From the NCBI RefSeq assembly GCF_007109405.1, contig NZ_VJOY01000011.1, positions 62,001-126,000 on the forward strand: 64,000 nt of DNA. Reading direction: 5' to 3'. Source of the DNA: Pseudomonas mangiferae. GTDB taxonomy: Bacteria; Pseudomonadota; Gammaproteobacteria; Pseudomonadales; Pseudomonadaceae. Position 1 is the stretch's first letter. Every line of letters starts with the position of its first letter. Shown here piece by piece: positions 28,557-39,044 of the stretch. The translations under genes were made by a program, and so were the position numbers. A model generated the notes under the pieces. The model saw nothing but the letters and a program-made list of their open reading frames with translations, was not told the DNA's origin and made no database searches.

Positions 28557-29071
28557 TCGGCGTAGAGCACCTGGTAGCAGGCCTGGATGGCGCGGGTCAT
28601 GTACTTCTGCACCGAGCTGAGGCTGACCCCCAGGCGCGCGGCGACCTGCGGGTAGGTCAGCCCTTCGAACTGGGACAGCAGGAAGGCCTCGCGCACCCGG
28701 GCCGGCATGCTGTCGAGCATGGCGTCGATCAGCAGCAGGGTCTCGATGACGATGGCACGGGTCTCCAGGGACGGCGTCTCCGGCTCCGGCAGCGCGGAAA
28801 GGCTGTCCAGGTAGGCCTGCTCGATGCGCTGGCGGCGCCACTGGTCGATCACCAGGTTGCGGGCGATCTGCGCCAGGTAGCGGCGGCCCTCGCCGACCCC
28901 GGGGAGGCGGCGGGTCACCAGCAGACGCAGGAAGGTGTCGTGGGCGATGTCCGCCGCCCGCTCGCGGTCGCCCAGGCGCCGGCGCAGCCAGCCCTGCAGC
29001 CAGCCGTGGTGATCGTGGTAAAGGCGGTGGACGTCCTGTCGCAGCGATGGATCGGGGAAAGCGGGCGTCAC
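28553..29071 (-). CDS. FecI-type ECF sigma factor (cassette 3)
   Basis: A 172 aa ECF sigma. Region 2 is LYHDHHGWLQGWLRRRLGD, AADIAHDTFLRLL and RRYLAQIARNLVIDQWRRQR; region 4 is LTYPQVAARLGVSLSSVQKYM. It is close in pattern to the cassette 1 sigma (HHGWL.GWLR.RL). A Fur-like motif 25 bases upstream suggests iron-repressed expression. Confidence 0.94.
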   Translation of the reverse strand: MTPAFPDPSLRQDVHRLYHDHHGWLQGWLRRRLGDRERAADIAHDTFLRLLVTRRLPGVGEGRRYLAQIARNLVIDQWRRQRIEQAYLDSLSALPEPETPSLETRAIVIETLLLIDAMLDSMPARVREAFLLSQFEGLTYPQVAARLGVSLSSVQKYMTRAIQACYQVLYAE

Positions 29072-29095
29072 CCGAACCTCCGGGAAGGACTAAGT

Positions 29096-29118
29096 GCGGA
29101 TAAGAATTGATCGCAAGT
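29096..29118 (-). promoter_or_regulatory. Candidate Fur box before sigma gene 3
   Basis: The plus-strand GCGGATAAGAATTGATCGCA matches about 9-10 of 19 Fur consensus positions by eye and is nearly the same core as upstream of sigma gene 1 (ATAAGAATT..TCGCAA). It is an AT-rich patch 25 bases before the start. Confidence 0.5.
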
Positions 29119-29238
29119 GTAGTGCGGACGGGGCCGTCATGGGAATACGCCACCGGGCGCCTGGCAGACGGGGGGTGCCCGCGGAGTTGCCGCCAGGCGT
29201 GGCGCCGGTGAAAAAGTGCAGTCCGCACGGGAACCGTA

Positions 29239-29642
29239 TGGTGGGAAACGCTCCGCTTTCCCACCCGCGAGCTATCGGGCGACACGGGCGCAGCGGTGCA
29301 TATTCGTGGTTGGCAGGTGGAAAACGCTGCGCGGTTTTCCACCCTACGGTTGGGATCGCCTGCGAGGTGGGGCCAGCCAAGCGGTAGGGTGGGAAACGCT
29401 CCGCTTTCCCACCCGCGGGCTATCGGGCGAGACGGGCGCAGCGGTCTATGTTCGTGGTTGTCAGGTGGAAAACGCTGCGCGGTTTTCCACCCTACGGTTG
29501 GGTCGTCTGCGAGGTGGGGCCAGCCAAGCGGTAGGGTGGGAAACGCTCCTTTCCCACCCGTGGGCTATCGGGTGACACAGGCGCAGCGGTCCATGTTCGT
29601 GGTTGTCAGGTGGAAAACGCTTCGCGGTTTTCCACCCTACGG
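29239..29642. repeat. Palindromic repeat array 4 (alternating B and A units)
   Basis: B units near 29241, 29388 and 29536 alternate with A units near 29316, 29464 and 29609, period about 147 bp. Two private spacers recur: GCTATCGGGCGACACGGGCG-like between B and A, and GCGAGGTGGGGCCAGCCAAG between A and B. The array lies between sigma gene 3 and the trpA stop, closing the three-cassette island. The region 29119-29238 before it shows no gene. Confidence 0.85.
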
Positions 29643-29671
29643 TTTGGGATCGCCCCGCGTGTTGGCGCCGG

Positions 29672-31842
<2,171 letters not shown>

Positions 31843-32757
31843 ATGAACCGCGACCTGCCGCCACTCAACGCCTTGCGCGCCTTCGAGGCCGCCGCCCGCC
31901 TGCTCAGTGTCAGCCGCGCCGCCCGGGAGCTGCACGTGACCCACGGGGCCATCAGCCGGCAGGTGCGGCAACTGGAGGAACACCTGGGCAGCACCCTGTT
32001 CGTCAAGGAGGGCCGCGGCGTAAAACTCACCGATGCCGGTATCCGCCTGCGGGATGGCGCCGGGGAGGCGTTCGACCGCCTGCGGCTGGTCTGCGGGGAG
32101 CTGCGCCAGCAGGCCGGCGACACGCCCTTCGTCCTCGGTTGTCCCGGCAGCCTGCTGGCCCGCTGGTTCATCCCGCGCCTGGATCGGCTCCACGCCGAGC
32201 TGCCTGACCTGCGCCTGCAGCTGTCCGCCAGCGAAGGGGAACTGGACCCGCGCCGCCCGGGCCTGGACTCCGTCCTGTGCTTCGCCGCCCCGCCCTGGCC
32301 GGCCGACATGGAGGTATACGAACTGGCGGTGGAGCGCATCGGCCCGGTGCTCAGCCCGCGCCATCCGCGGGTGGAAGCGCTTCGCCAGGCGTCAGCCGAA
32401 GCCCTGTTGGACGAGGCGTTGCTGCACACCACCTCACGGCCCCAGGCCTGGCCCCAGTGGGTGGCCGCCCAGCACCTGGCACCCGAGCGCCTGCGCCTCG
32501 GCCAGGGCTTCGAGCACCTGTACTACCTGCTGGAGGCCGCGGTGGCGGGGCTGGGCATCGCCATCGCGCCGCGCACCCTGGTGGCGGATGAGTTGGCCGC
32601 GGGTCGCCTGCTGGCGCCCTGGGGGTTCGTCGAGACACCGGCGCGGCTGGCGCTGTGGGTGCCCCAGCGGGGCGCCACCGGCCGCCGCCCGGCAGGCGGC
32701 CAGGAGCGCGCCGGGCGCCTTGCGGCGTGGCTGTCGCAGGAATTGCAGGAGGGGTGA
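31843..32757 (+). CDS. trpI: LysR-type activator of trpBA
   Basis: A 304 aa LysR regulator. The N-terminal winged HTH is [20 protein letters not shown] with [20 protein letters not shown], followed by an effector-binding domain ([20 protein letters not shown]). It resembles TrpI of P. aeruginosa throughout, including [21 protein letters not shown]. It activates the divergent trpBA when indoleglycerol phosphate accumulates and represses itself in characterised Pseudomonas. The ATG at 31843 is preferred to the in-frame GTG two codons earlier. Confidence 0.95.
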   Translation: MNRDLPPLNALRAFEAAARLLSVSRAARELHVTHGAISRQVRQLEEHLGSTLFVKEGRGVKLTDAGIRLRDGAGEAFDRLRLVCGELRQQAGDTPFVLGCPGSLLARWFIPRLDRLHAELPDLRLQLSASEGELDPRRPGLDSVLCFAAPPWPADMEVYELAVERIGPVLSPRHPRVEALRQASAEALLDEALLHTTSRPQAWPQWVAAQHLAPERLRLGQGFEHLYYLLEAAVAGLGIAIAPRTLVADELAAGRLLAPWGFVETPARLALWVPQRGATGRRPAGGQERAGRLAAWLSQELQEG

Positions 32758-32845
32758 AGCGAGCCGGCGGTACTGCGGCCGGCACGGGCCGGCGCACCGC
32801 GGAACGGTCACCGGCATGGGACGCGCGGCGCGAAGCCGCGCGGGG

Positions 32846-33169
32846 TCACTCGGCGTCGCGGAACATCAGGTAGCCGATCAGGGCAGCGGCGCCGATGGCG
32901 AGGCCGGCCACGACCAGGGGATTCTCGCGGGAGTAGTCGCAGGTGGCGGCGCGGGCCTTGTAGGTGCGGTCCTTGACCTCTTCGTAGGCATCGCCCAGCA
33001 GGTCGCGGGAGTGGCTCAGGGCGCGCTCGGCGCTGCCGCGCAGGATCTTCAGGGATTTGCGTGACTCGTCGCTGGCATCGCCGCGCAGGCCGTCGAGGGT
33101 GGAGATCAGGTTTTCGATTTCCGACTGGATGTTGTGCAGGGATTTCTTCGAGGTGTTGAACAGAGCCAT
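32846..33169 (-). CDS. DUF883 / ElaB-YqjD-type membrane-anchored protein
   Basis: A 107 aa protein. A long helical, charged N-terminal part (coiled-coil-like, SLHNIQSEIENLISTLDGLR to SRDLLGDAYEEVKDRTYKAR) is followed by RENPLVVAGLAIGAAALIGYLMF, a C-terminal membrane segment typical of the family. E. coli relatives bind ribosomes at the inner membrane in stationary phase. It is divergent from dodecin across 153 bp, which contains CTATGCT (33231-33237), a possible stationary-phase -10 element. The precise role here is unknown. Confidence 0.85.
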   Translation of the reverse strand: MALFNTSKKSLHNIQSEIENLISTLDGLRGDASDESRKSLKILRGSAERALSHSRDLLGDAYEEVKDRTYKARAATCDYSRENPLVVAGLAIGAAALIGYLMFRDAE

Positions 33170-33322
33170 GGTTCGTCTCCTGTTGAAGGGTGAGTGAAGT
33201 GTGGACTGCGAGGGGTCCGGAAAGTGCGGCTATGCTGAGCTTGAACTTATCCCGTGGTTTCCCGGACTCAGCACTTAAGGGCGGTCACGCCGCATTCGTC
33301 ACTGACTTCAGGAGGAACAGCC

Positions 33323-33538
33323 ATGTCGGATCATCACACCTACAAGAAGGTCGAGCTGGTGGGCTCGTCCCAGACCAGCATCGAAGACGCCATCGGCAAC
33401 GCCCTGGCGGAAGCGTCCAAGAGCATCAAGAACATGGAGTGGTTCGAAGTCGCCGAGACCCGTGGCCATATCGAGAACGGCAAGGTGGCTCACTACCAGG
33501 TGACCCTGAAGGTGGGCTTCCGCATCGCCAACAGTTGA
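33323..33538 (+). CDS. Dodecin, flavin-storage protein
   Basis: A 71 aa protein with a strong AGGAGG ribosome site at 33310-33315. The sequence SDHHTYKKVELVGSSQTSIE, the Trp-containing MEWFEVAETRG and VAHYQVTLKVGFRI match dodecin, a dodecamer that sequesters flavins with the conserved Trp stacking on the isoalloxazine. Such proteins are often stress- or stationary-phase-linked. Its neighbours are also small stress proteins. Confidence 0.93.
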   Translation: MSDHHTYKKVELVGSSQTSIEDAIGNALAEASKSIKNMEWFEVAETRGHIENGKVAHYQVTLKVGFRIANS

Positions 33539-33665
33539 TCCGGCGCGCTACCCGTCCGGCCGGACCGGCACGGGAGCGCCTCGGGTAGGGCCGAGCGTCG
33601 ACGACGCGACGCCATGCCGTCCGCACGTGCGGACTCATGTTGTGAGCAGCGAGGGAGCGTTATTC

Positions 33666-33890
33666 ATGAAAAGACTAGCAATGGCGGTGGGGCTCTTCTG
33701 CGTGGCGGGGTCGGCGCTGGCCGCGGCCAAGCCGTGCGAAGAACTCAAGGCCGAGATCGACGCGAAGATCAAGGCCAACGGCGCGTCCTCCTACACCCTG
33801 GAGGTCGTCGACAAGGGCGCCGGTGGCGACAAGAAAGTCGTCGGTACCTGCGAGGCGGGCAGCAAGGAAATCGTCTACCAGCGTCAGTGA
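33666..33890 (+). CDS. DUF1161 small exported protein (copy 1)
   Basis: A 74 aa protein with a signal peptide (MKRLAMAVGLFCVAGSALA) and a mature part of about 55 residues with two Cys (KPCEELKAEIDAKI and VVGTCEAGSKEIVYQ). This is the DUF1161 family, function unknown. An upstream in-frame ATG at 33627 would add 13 residues before the signal peptide and is unlikely. A second copy lies at 38117; the two share SYTLE and the Cys positions. Confidence 0.85.
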   Translation: MKRLAMAVGLFCVAGSALAAAKPCEELKAEIDAKIKANGASSYTLEVVDKGAGGDKKVVGTCEAGSKEIVYQRQ

Positions 33891-33902
33891 AAAAGGTCAC
33901 GG

Positions 33903-33940
33903 ATCGCCGGAGTCGGGGTAATGCCCGGCTCCGGCGATTT
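33903..33940 (+). terminator. Terminator-like hairpin after DUF1161 copy 1
   Basis: A perfect 10-bp stem ATCGCCGGAG (33903-33912) / CTCCGGCGAT (33929-33938) with a 16-nt loop that can itself pair partly, followed by a short TTT. It starts 12 bases past the stop codon. The T-tract is weak. Confidence 0.5.
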
Positions 33941-34434
33941 CACATGGGCAGGCTGCCAGGCCTGCGGTCCATCTCCCCCGCTCCCTTCTGCCGAATTCAG
34001 GCTCCAGCCGTGAGGCACGAGCGCGCGCCTGTGAACGCGCGGAGCCCGCTCGGAACGGTGCAGTTCCGAGCGCATGGCGAAACGCTTACCTCCATATGTG
34101 TGACTTTTCCTGACGTGATGGGTCGGGAGAGGGCACGAGGGCGCCCATGTAAAATCAAATCAAAAGAAGATTTTTATTTATATGAATAATAACGACTTTA
34201 TATTTAATAACTTCTCTCTTATCTGATTGATTTAATTGAACTAACTATTTTCCATCGGTTGAAAAATTCAAAGCGCGCTGAAACCGCAAAAGAATGCGGG
34301 TTGTGTTTCATTGCATCCACCTCCATATGAAAGCCTCTTCGAAATACTTCTAGGCGGACATGTTTCAACAGGGTTTCATGCATAGAGTTGAAACCGCCTC
34401 GCCCTCTTTCACACAGCGTCAGGAGAATGCCCTT
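33941..34434. other. Gene-free region with a low-GC island and GTTTCA-type inverted repeats
   Basis: About 490 bp without a credible gene. From about 34140 to 34330 the base composition drops sharply to AT-rich, unlike anything else in the window except 39.1-39.4 kb. The 3' part repeats TGAAAC/GTTTCA: a hairpin at 34279-34310 (TGAAAccgca...tgcgg..TTTCA), and GTTTCAAC (34362-34369) facing GTTGAAAC (34387-34394). These precede the luciferase-like gene and may be regulator sites. Confidence 0.5.
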
Positions 34435-35433
34435 ATGAACCGTCTCGCCCCTGTTCCGTTTTCCGTACTGGACCTGGCGCCCATTCGCGAGGATGGCGGG
34501 CCGGCCCAGGCGCTGCACAACTCCCTGGCCCTGGCCCGGCACGTGGAGGCCTTGGGGTTCAAGCGGTTCTGGGTCGCCGAGCACCACAACATGGATGGCA
34601 TCGCCAGCTCGGCGACGGCGGTCCTGCTGGGCTACCTGGCGGCCGGTACCCGGACGCTGCGACTGGGGTCGGGCGGGGTGATGCTGCCCAACCACGCGCC
34701 GCTGGTGATTGCCGAACAGTTCGGCACCCTGGCCAGCCTTTACCCGGGGCGCATCGAACTGGGGCTGGGCCGCGCCCCCGGAGCCGACCAGGCCACCACC
34801 CGGGCGTTGCGCCGGGAGCGTTCCGGCAGCGCCGACGATTTCCCCCAGGACGTGGAGGAGCTGCAGGCGCTGCTGGGGCCGCGTCAGCCGGGGCAGCGGG
34901 TCATCGCCATGCCGGGGGTCGGCACCGAGGTGCCTATCTGGCTGCTGGGCTCCAGCCTGTTCAGCGCCCAGCTGGCGGGGCAGAAGGGCCTGCCCTACGC
35001 CTTCGCGTCCCACTTCGCGCCGCGCTACATGCACGAGGCGATCCGCGTCTACCGCAACCACTTCCGCCCCTCGGCGGTGCTCGACAAGCCCTACGTGATG
35101 CTGGGCGTGCCCCTGGTGGCGGCGCCCACCGACGAAGAGGCGGACTTCCTCGCCACCTCCGTCTACCAGCGCATTCTGGCGCTGATGCGTGGCGAAAGCC
35201 TGGTCCTGCAGCCGCCGGTGCCCAGCATGGCCGGGCGCTGGCTGCCCCACGAGAAGGAGGCGGTGGGCAGCTTCCTCGCCCTGGCTATGGTGGGCGGGCC
35301 GGAGAAGATCCGCGCCAAGCTGGAAACCCTGCTGGAACAGACCGAGGCGGACGAGCTGATCTTCACCTGCGACGTCTATGAGCACGCCGATCGCCTGCGG
35401 GCGTTCGAGCTTCTCGCCGGGCTGCGCGCCTGA
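34435..35433 (+). CDS. Luciferase-like (LLM class) flavin-dependent oxidoreductase
   Basis: A 332 aa bacterial-luciferase-family protein starting [17 protein letters not shown], with AGGAGA 8 bases upstream. Conserved blocks are [40 protein letters not shown] and [12 protein letters not shown] (flavin-binding barrel). This is the YhbW/LuxA-like group B1 subfamily, FMN-dependent, substrate unknown. It is followed 78 bases later by an OsmC-family gene, so a redox or stress link is possible. Confidence 0.9.
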   Translation: MNRLAPVPFSVLDLAPIREDGGPAQALHNSLALARHVEALGFKRFWVAEHHNMDGIASSATAVLLGYLAAGTRTLRLGSGGVMLPNHAPLVIAEQFGTLASLYPGRIELGLGRAPGADQATTRALRRERSGSADDFPQDVEELQALLGPRQPGQRVIAMPGVGTEVPIWLLGSSLFSAQLAGQKGLPYAFASHFAPRYMHEAIRVYRNHFRPSAVLDKPYVMLGVPLVAAPTDEEADFLATSVYQRILALMRGESLVLQPPVPSMAGRWLPHEKEAVGSFLALAMVGGPEKIRAKLETLLEQTEADELIFTCDVYEHADRLRAFELLAGLRA

Positions 35434-35511
35434 GGGCGATGCGCGGCGTCGAACTTGCGGCGCCGCTCGGCCCTCTATGAGCAAAGACCCACGCACAGGA
35501 GAGACCGCGTC

Positions 35512-35943
35512 ATGGCAATCAAGAAAACCGCATCCGCGCATTGGGAAGGTGGCATCAAGGACGGCAAGGGCCGCATCAGCACCCAGAGCGGGGCGCTACG
35601 GGACAACCCCTACGGCTTCAATACCCGCTTCGAGGGCCAGCCGGGCACCAACCCCGAGGAGCTGATCGGCGCGGCCCACGCGGGCTGCTTCTCCATGGCC
35701 CTGTCGCTGCAACTGGGCGAGGCCGGGATGACCGCCGAGAGCATCGACACCAAGGCCGAAGTGACCCTGGAGAAGGACAGCGACGGCTTCACCATCACCG
35801 CCGTGCACCTGACCCTGGTGGCGAAGATCCCGGGTGCCGACCGCGAGAAGTTCGAGCAGGCGGTGGACGCGGCCAAGACCGGCTGCCCGGTATCCAAGGT
35901 GCTGAACGCCGACATCACCCTGGAAGCCACCTTGGAAAACTGA
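35512..35943 (+). CDS. OsmC/Ohr-family peroxidase-like protein
   Basis: A 143 aa protein of the OsmC subfamily (MAIKKTASAHWEGGIKDGKG). The two reactive cysteines are present: GAAHAGCFSMALS (peroxidatic) and AAKTGCPVSKVL (resolving). A catalytic Arg-type residue is likely in TRFEGQPGTNPEEL. The family reduces organic hydroperoxides using lipoyl or thiol donors. OsmC members are induced by osmotic and stationary stress. The ribosome site is AGGAGA (35497-35502). Confidence 0.93.
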   Translation: MAIKKTASAHWEGGIKDGKGRISTQSGALRDNPYGFNTRFEGQPGTNPEELIGAAHAGCFSMALSLQLGEAGMTAESIDTKAEVTLEKDSDGFTITAVHLTLVAKIPGADREKFEQAVDAAKTGCPVSKVLNADITLEATLEN

Positions 35944-35958
35944 ACGCACTACCCTGCC

Positions 35959-35981
35959 GGGAGCGGCGCCCTGCCGCTCCC
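35959..35981. terminator. Hairpin between convergent genes
   Basis: GGGAGCGGC (35959-35967), loop GCCCT, GCCGCTCCC (35973-35981), a perfect 9-bp stem between the OsmC stop and the stop of the leftward lipoprotein gene. There is no T-tract on either strand, so terminator function is likely but not proven. Confidence 0.45.
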
Positions 35982-35986
35982 ACGGC

Positions 35987-36415
35987 TCAGATCGGGCCGC
36001 AGCGCAATACGTCGGCCCGCGCCAGCAGCCGGCGCTGGGCATCGAACAGGTAACCCTGGGCCTTGAGCACCAGGGGCCTCACCTCCAGGCGATAGCGCTG
36101 GCCGGCTGCGAAGCCGTCGTAGCGCACCTCCAGCTGGCAGGTGATGCGCATGGGCTCGCTGACCCCGTCGCTTCCCTGGCTGTTCACCTCGTGCTGGAAG
36201 CGCACCCGCAACGCGTGGGCGCCCGGCGTCATCTGGAAATACCGCGCATCGCCGACCCGCTGGTCGTCCAGGCTCATGGCGCTGACGTCATGGCCGGGCG
36301 CCGCGTAGACGTCCACCCAGGCCTGGGCGGGGTCCGGCGGCGGCAGGTCGGAGGAGGTGGCGCAGCCGGCCAGCAGGCCGAGCAGCGCGAGGGCGAGGGA
36401 ACGAGGGCGGGTCAT
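35987..36415 (-). CDS. Putative lipoprotein (copy 1 of a related pair)
   Basis: A 142 aa protein with a lipoprotein signal (LALALLGLLAGC, lipobox LAGC). The mature part begins ATSSDLPPPDPAQAWVDVYA and has a beta-rich pattern with ARYFQMTPGAHALRVRFQHE and RITCQLEVRYDGFAAGQRYR and a C-terminal Cys. It shares DPAQAWVD, YFQ.TPG.H.L.VR and YDGF..G.RYRL with the next gene, so the two are tandem paralogues. Function unknown. Confidence 0.75.
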   Translation of the reverse strand: MTRPRSLALALLGLLAGCATSSDLPPPDPAQAWVDVYAAPGHDVSAMSLDDQRVGDARYFQMTPGAHALRVRFQHEVNSQGSDGVSEPMRITCQLEVRYDGFAAGQRYRLEVRPLVLKAQGYLFDAQRRLLARADVLRCGPI

Positions 36416-36474
36416 GAGGGCGTTTCCGTGCGGGGGAAACGCCAGAGCATACGCCAGGATGCCGTCCCCGGCCT

Positions 36475-36888
36475 TCAGACGTCGCCGCAGCGGCCTTCGC
36501 GGGCGCGGGCGACCGGCGCGCCGCGCTCGTCCTTCAGCTGCGCCCAAGGCCGGAAGCCGGCGCTGCCGGTGTCCAGGCGATAGCGCCGACCGGCGTCGAA
36601 GCCGTCGTAGTCCAGGGTCAGCAGGCAGGTGCGGGACAGGCCGGCGCTGTCCGGGCCGATGTTGGCGGGGTCGACGTCGAACTGCAGGCGCACCTGCAGC
36701 TCGTGTTCGCCGGGGGTGACCTGGAAGTAGCGGTCGTCCTCGAGAGGCTGGCTGTCCACCTGGGTGGCCTGCACCACGCCGGCGGTGTCGTCGTCCAGGT
36801 CGACCCAGGCCTGGGCAGGGTCATGGCGGGGCATCAGGGAACAGGCGCCGAGCACGGGGAACAGGCAGTAGAGCAACGGGTTTCGCAT
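36475..36888 (-). CDS. Putative lipoprotein (copy 2 of a related pair)
   Basis: A 137 aa protein with lipobox LGAC (MRNPLLYCLFPVLGACSLMP). The domain has the same pattern as the downstream neighbour: HDPAQAWVDLDDD, YFQVTPGEHELQVRLQFD, LTLDYDGFDAGRRYRLD and a conserved C-terminal Cys (EGRCGD). PEGA-like small beta domains have a similar look, but I cannot confirm that. The pair probably forms one transcript. The gene is divergent from the aminopeptidase gene 68 bases away. Confidence 0.75.
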   Translation of the reverse strand: MRNPLLYCLFPVLGACSLMPRHDPAQAWVDLDDDTAGVVQATQVDSQPLEDDRYFQVTPGEHELQVRLQFDVDPANIGPDSAGLSRTCLLTLDYDGFDAGRRYRLDTGSAGFRPWAQLKDERGAPVARAREGRCGDV

Positions 36889-36956
36889 GGCAGTCTCCGG
36901 TGTCGTGGGCGGGGGCCGGGCTGGAGAGGGCGCGGGCGTTCGGGTAGGGTGCCGTC

Positions 36957-38120
36957 ATGGCCTACCCCCGCTTCGCTGCCCTGATCGACCCCCTCGTCCG
37001 CGCCCTGGTTCCGCTGTCACTGGCCGCCCTGCTGAACGGTTGCAGCGGGCTGGACTACTACGGCCAGTTGGCCCGTGGCCAGTTCGACCTGCTGCGGGCG
37101 CGCCAGCCGGTGGCCGAGGTCCTCGCCACGCTGCCGGCCCAGAGCCCCGAGCGCCGGCGCCTGGCGCTGTCCCAGCAGGCCCGCACCTTCGCCAGCCAGG
37201 CCCTGGCCCTGCCGGACAACCGCAGCTACCGGCTGTACGCCGACATCCACCGGCCCTACGTGGTCTGGAACCTGTTCGCCACCGAGGAATTTTCCCTGGC
37301 GCCGCGCCTGCATTGCTTTCCCATCGCCGGCTGCGTCGCCTACCGCGGCTACTACCAGCAGGGGCGCGCCCGGGGCGCCGCGGCCCTGTTGCGGGAGGAA
37401 GGTCTGGAGACTTACATCGGCCCGGTCCAGGCCTATTCGACCCTGGGCTGGTTCGACGACCCGATCCTCAGCCCGATGCTGGGCTGGGACGACGATCGCC
37501 TGGTGTCCACCCTGTTCCACGAGCTGGCCCACCAGCGCGTCTACCAGCCGGACGACACGCCGTTCAACGAGTCCTTCGCCCGCTTCGTGGAGCAGCAGGG
37601 GCTGCGCCAGTGGCGGCGCAGCCGCGGTCTGGCGGACGTCGATCCGCGCCTGGCGGACCAGGAGGCGCGCTTCACCGAACTGGTGCTGGCCTGCCGGGCG
37701 CGCCTGGAGGCGCTGTACGCCCGCGACCTGCCGGCGCCGGCGATGCGCGCCGCCAAGCAGGCGGAGTTCGAGCACCTGCGTCGCGACTACCGGGCCCTGC
37801 GGGACGCGCACGGCTGGCGGCAGCCCGGCTACGACGCCTGGATCGAGGCGCCGTTGAACAACGCCAAGCTGCTGCCCTTCGGCCTCTACGACCAGTGGGT
37901 GCCGGCGTTTGCCGCGCTGTTCCGCCAGGTGAATGGCGACTGGCCGCGGTTCTACGCCCGGGTCGAGGCCCTGGCCGGCCTGCCCCAGGAGACGCGCTGG
38001 CGTGCCCTGGGCGAACTGGCCGGCCCGCCGGCGAACTCGGCCCCGGCGGCGCCGGTCGAAGCGCCAGGGAGCGGCCCGACGCGCGCCGCCCCGTCCCCCT
38101 CTACAAGGAACCGTTCATGA
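36957..38120 (+). CDS. Predicted zinc aminopeptidase (PF10023-like), membrane-anchored
   Basis: A 387 aa protein. The N-terminal segment LVPLSLAALLNGCSG has a lipobox-like LNGC, so a lipoprotein is likely. The zinc-binding HELAHQ motif lies near residue 185 (LVSTLFHELAHQRVY), with the third-ligand region NESFARFVEQQG following, as in gluzincins. The family is annotated as predicted aminopeptidase from this motif; substrate unknown. Its last codons overlap the DUF1161 copy 2 start by four bases, so the two are coupled. Confidence 0.82.
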   Translation: MAYPRFAALIDPLVRALVPLSLAALLNGCSGLDYYGQLARGQFDLLRARQPVAEVLATLPAQSPERRRLALSQQARTFASQALALPDNRSYRLYADIHRPYVVWNLFATEEFSLAPRLHCFPIAGCVAYRGYYQQGRARGAAALLREEGLETYIGPVQAYSTLGWFDDPILSPMLGWDDDRLVSTLFHELAHQRVYQPDDTPFNESFARFVEQQGLRQWRRSRGLADVDPRLADQEARFTELVLACRARLEALYARDLPAPAMRAAKQAEFEHLRRDYRALRDAHGWRQPGYDAWIEAPLNNAKLLPFGLYDQWVPAFAALFRQVNGDWPRFYARVEALAGLPQETRWRALGELAGPPANSAPAAPVEAPGSGPTRAAPSPSTRNRS

Positions 38121-38350
38121 AAAGGTATGCCGCCGCCCTCCTGCTCAGCCTGACCGCCCTGCCGCTGCTGGCCGCGCCCAAGGACTGCGAGGCGCTCAAG
38201 CAGGAAATCGAAGTGAAGATCCAGGCGGCCGGCGTCACCAGCTACACCCTGGAAATCGTCCCCGCCGCCGAGGTGAAGGACCCCAACATGGTGGTCGGCT
38301 CCTGCGCCTACGGCACCCGCAAGATCATCTACCAGCGCAACGACGGCTGA
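38117..38350 (+). CDS. DUF1161 small exported protein (copy 2)
   Basis: A 77 aa protein with a signal peptide (MKRYAAALLLSLTALPLLA) and mature KDCEALKQEIEVKIQAAG, TSYTLEIVP, VVGSCAYGTRKIIYQ. It is a paralogue of the protein at 33666, with both Cys conserved. Translational coupling to the aminopeptidase gene (ATGA overlap) suggests a joint envelope role, unproven. Confidence 0.85.
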   Translation: MKRYAAALLLSLTALPLLAAPKDCEALKQEIEVKIQAAGVTSYTLEIVPAAEVKDPNMVVGSCAYGTRKIIYQRNDG

Positions 38351-38399
38351 TCCCGGCCCTCTCCCGCACCGGCGGCCGGCCACCCCGGCCGCTCGCGCG

Positions 38400-39044
38400 T
38401 CAGGCGAATGCCTGGCGCAGCGCCGCCACGCTGGGGAAGAAATGCTCCGGCGCTTCCGCCTCCAGCTCCTCCCGGCTGCCATAGCCATAGCCCACCGCCG
38501 CCGCGTGCAGGCCGTTGTGGTGGGCGCCGATCAGGTCGTGCTTGCGGTCGCCGATCATCAGGGTCTGCGCCGGGTCGAGGCGTTCCTCGTCCAGCAGGTG
38601 GCGGATCAGGTCGCGCTTGTCGGTGCGGGTGCCGTCCAGTTCGCTGCCGTAGATCACCTTGAAATGGCGGGCGAAGTCGAAGTGGCGGGCGATTTCCCGG
38701 GCGAATACCCAGGGCTTGGAGGTGGCTATGTACAGGGTGCGGCCCTGGCCCTCCACCCATGCCAGCAACTCGGCGATGCCGTCGTAGACCGCATTCTCGT
38801 ACAGCCCGGTGACCTTGAAGCGCTCCCGGTAATGCGCCACCGCCTGCCAGGCGGTGGCCTCGTCGAAGCCATAGGTCTGCATGAATGCCTGCAACAGGGG
38901 CGGGCCGATGAAGTGCTCCAGGCGGGCCAGGTCCGGCTCGTCGATCCCCAGCCGCCCCAGGGCGAACTGGATGGAGCGGGTGATGCCCAGGCGCGGGTCA
39001 GTGAGGGTGCCGTCCAGGTCGAAGAGCAGGGTCTGGTAGTGCAT
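38400..39044 (-). CDS. HAD-family hydrolase, phosphoglycolate-phosphatase-like
   Basis: A 214 aa HAD superfamily IA phosphatase. Motif I is LLFDLDGTLTDPR (nucleophile Asp and acid/base Asp), motif II is YIATSKP, motif III Lys is in TDKRDLIRHL, and motif IV is MIGDRKHDLIGAHHNG. The start MHYQTLLFDLDG is preferred; the frame is open 32 codons upstream. It resembles the PGPase/GPH group with a four-helix cap. The substrate is not predictable. Confidence 0.88.
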   Translation of the reverse strand: MHYQTLLFDLDGTLTDPRLGITRSIQFALGRLGIDEPDLARLEHFIGPPLLQAFMQTYGFDEATAWQAVAHYRERFKVTGLYENAVYDGIAELLAWVEGQGRTLYIATSKPWVFAREIARHFDFARHFKVIYGSELDGTRTDKRDLIRHLLDEERLDPAQTLMIGDRKHDLIGAHHNGLHAAAVGYGYGSREELEAEAPEHFFPSVAALRQAFA

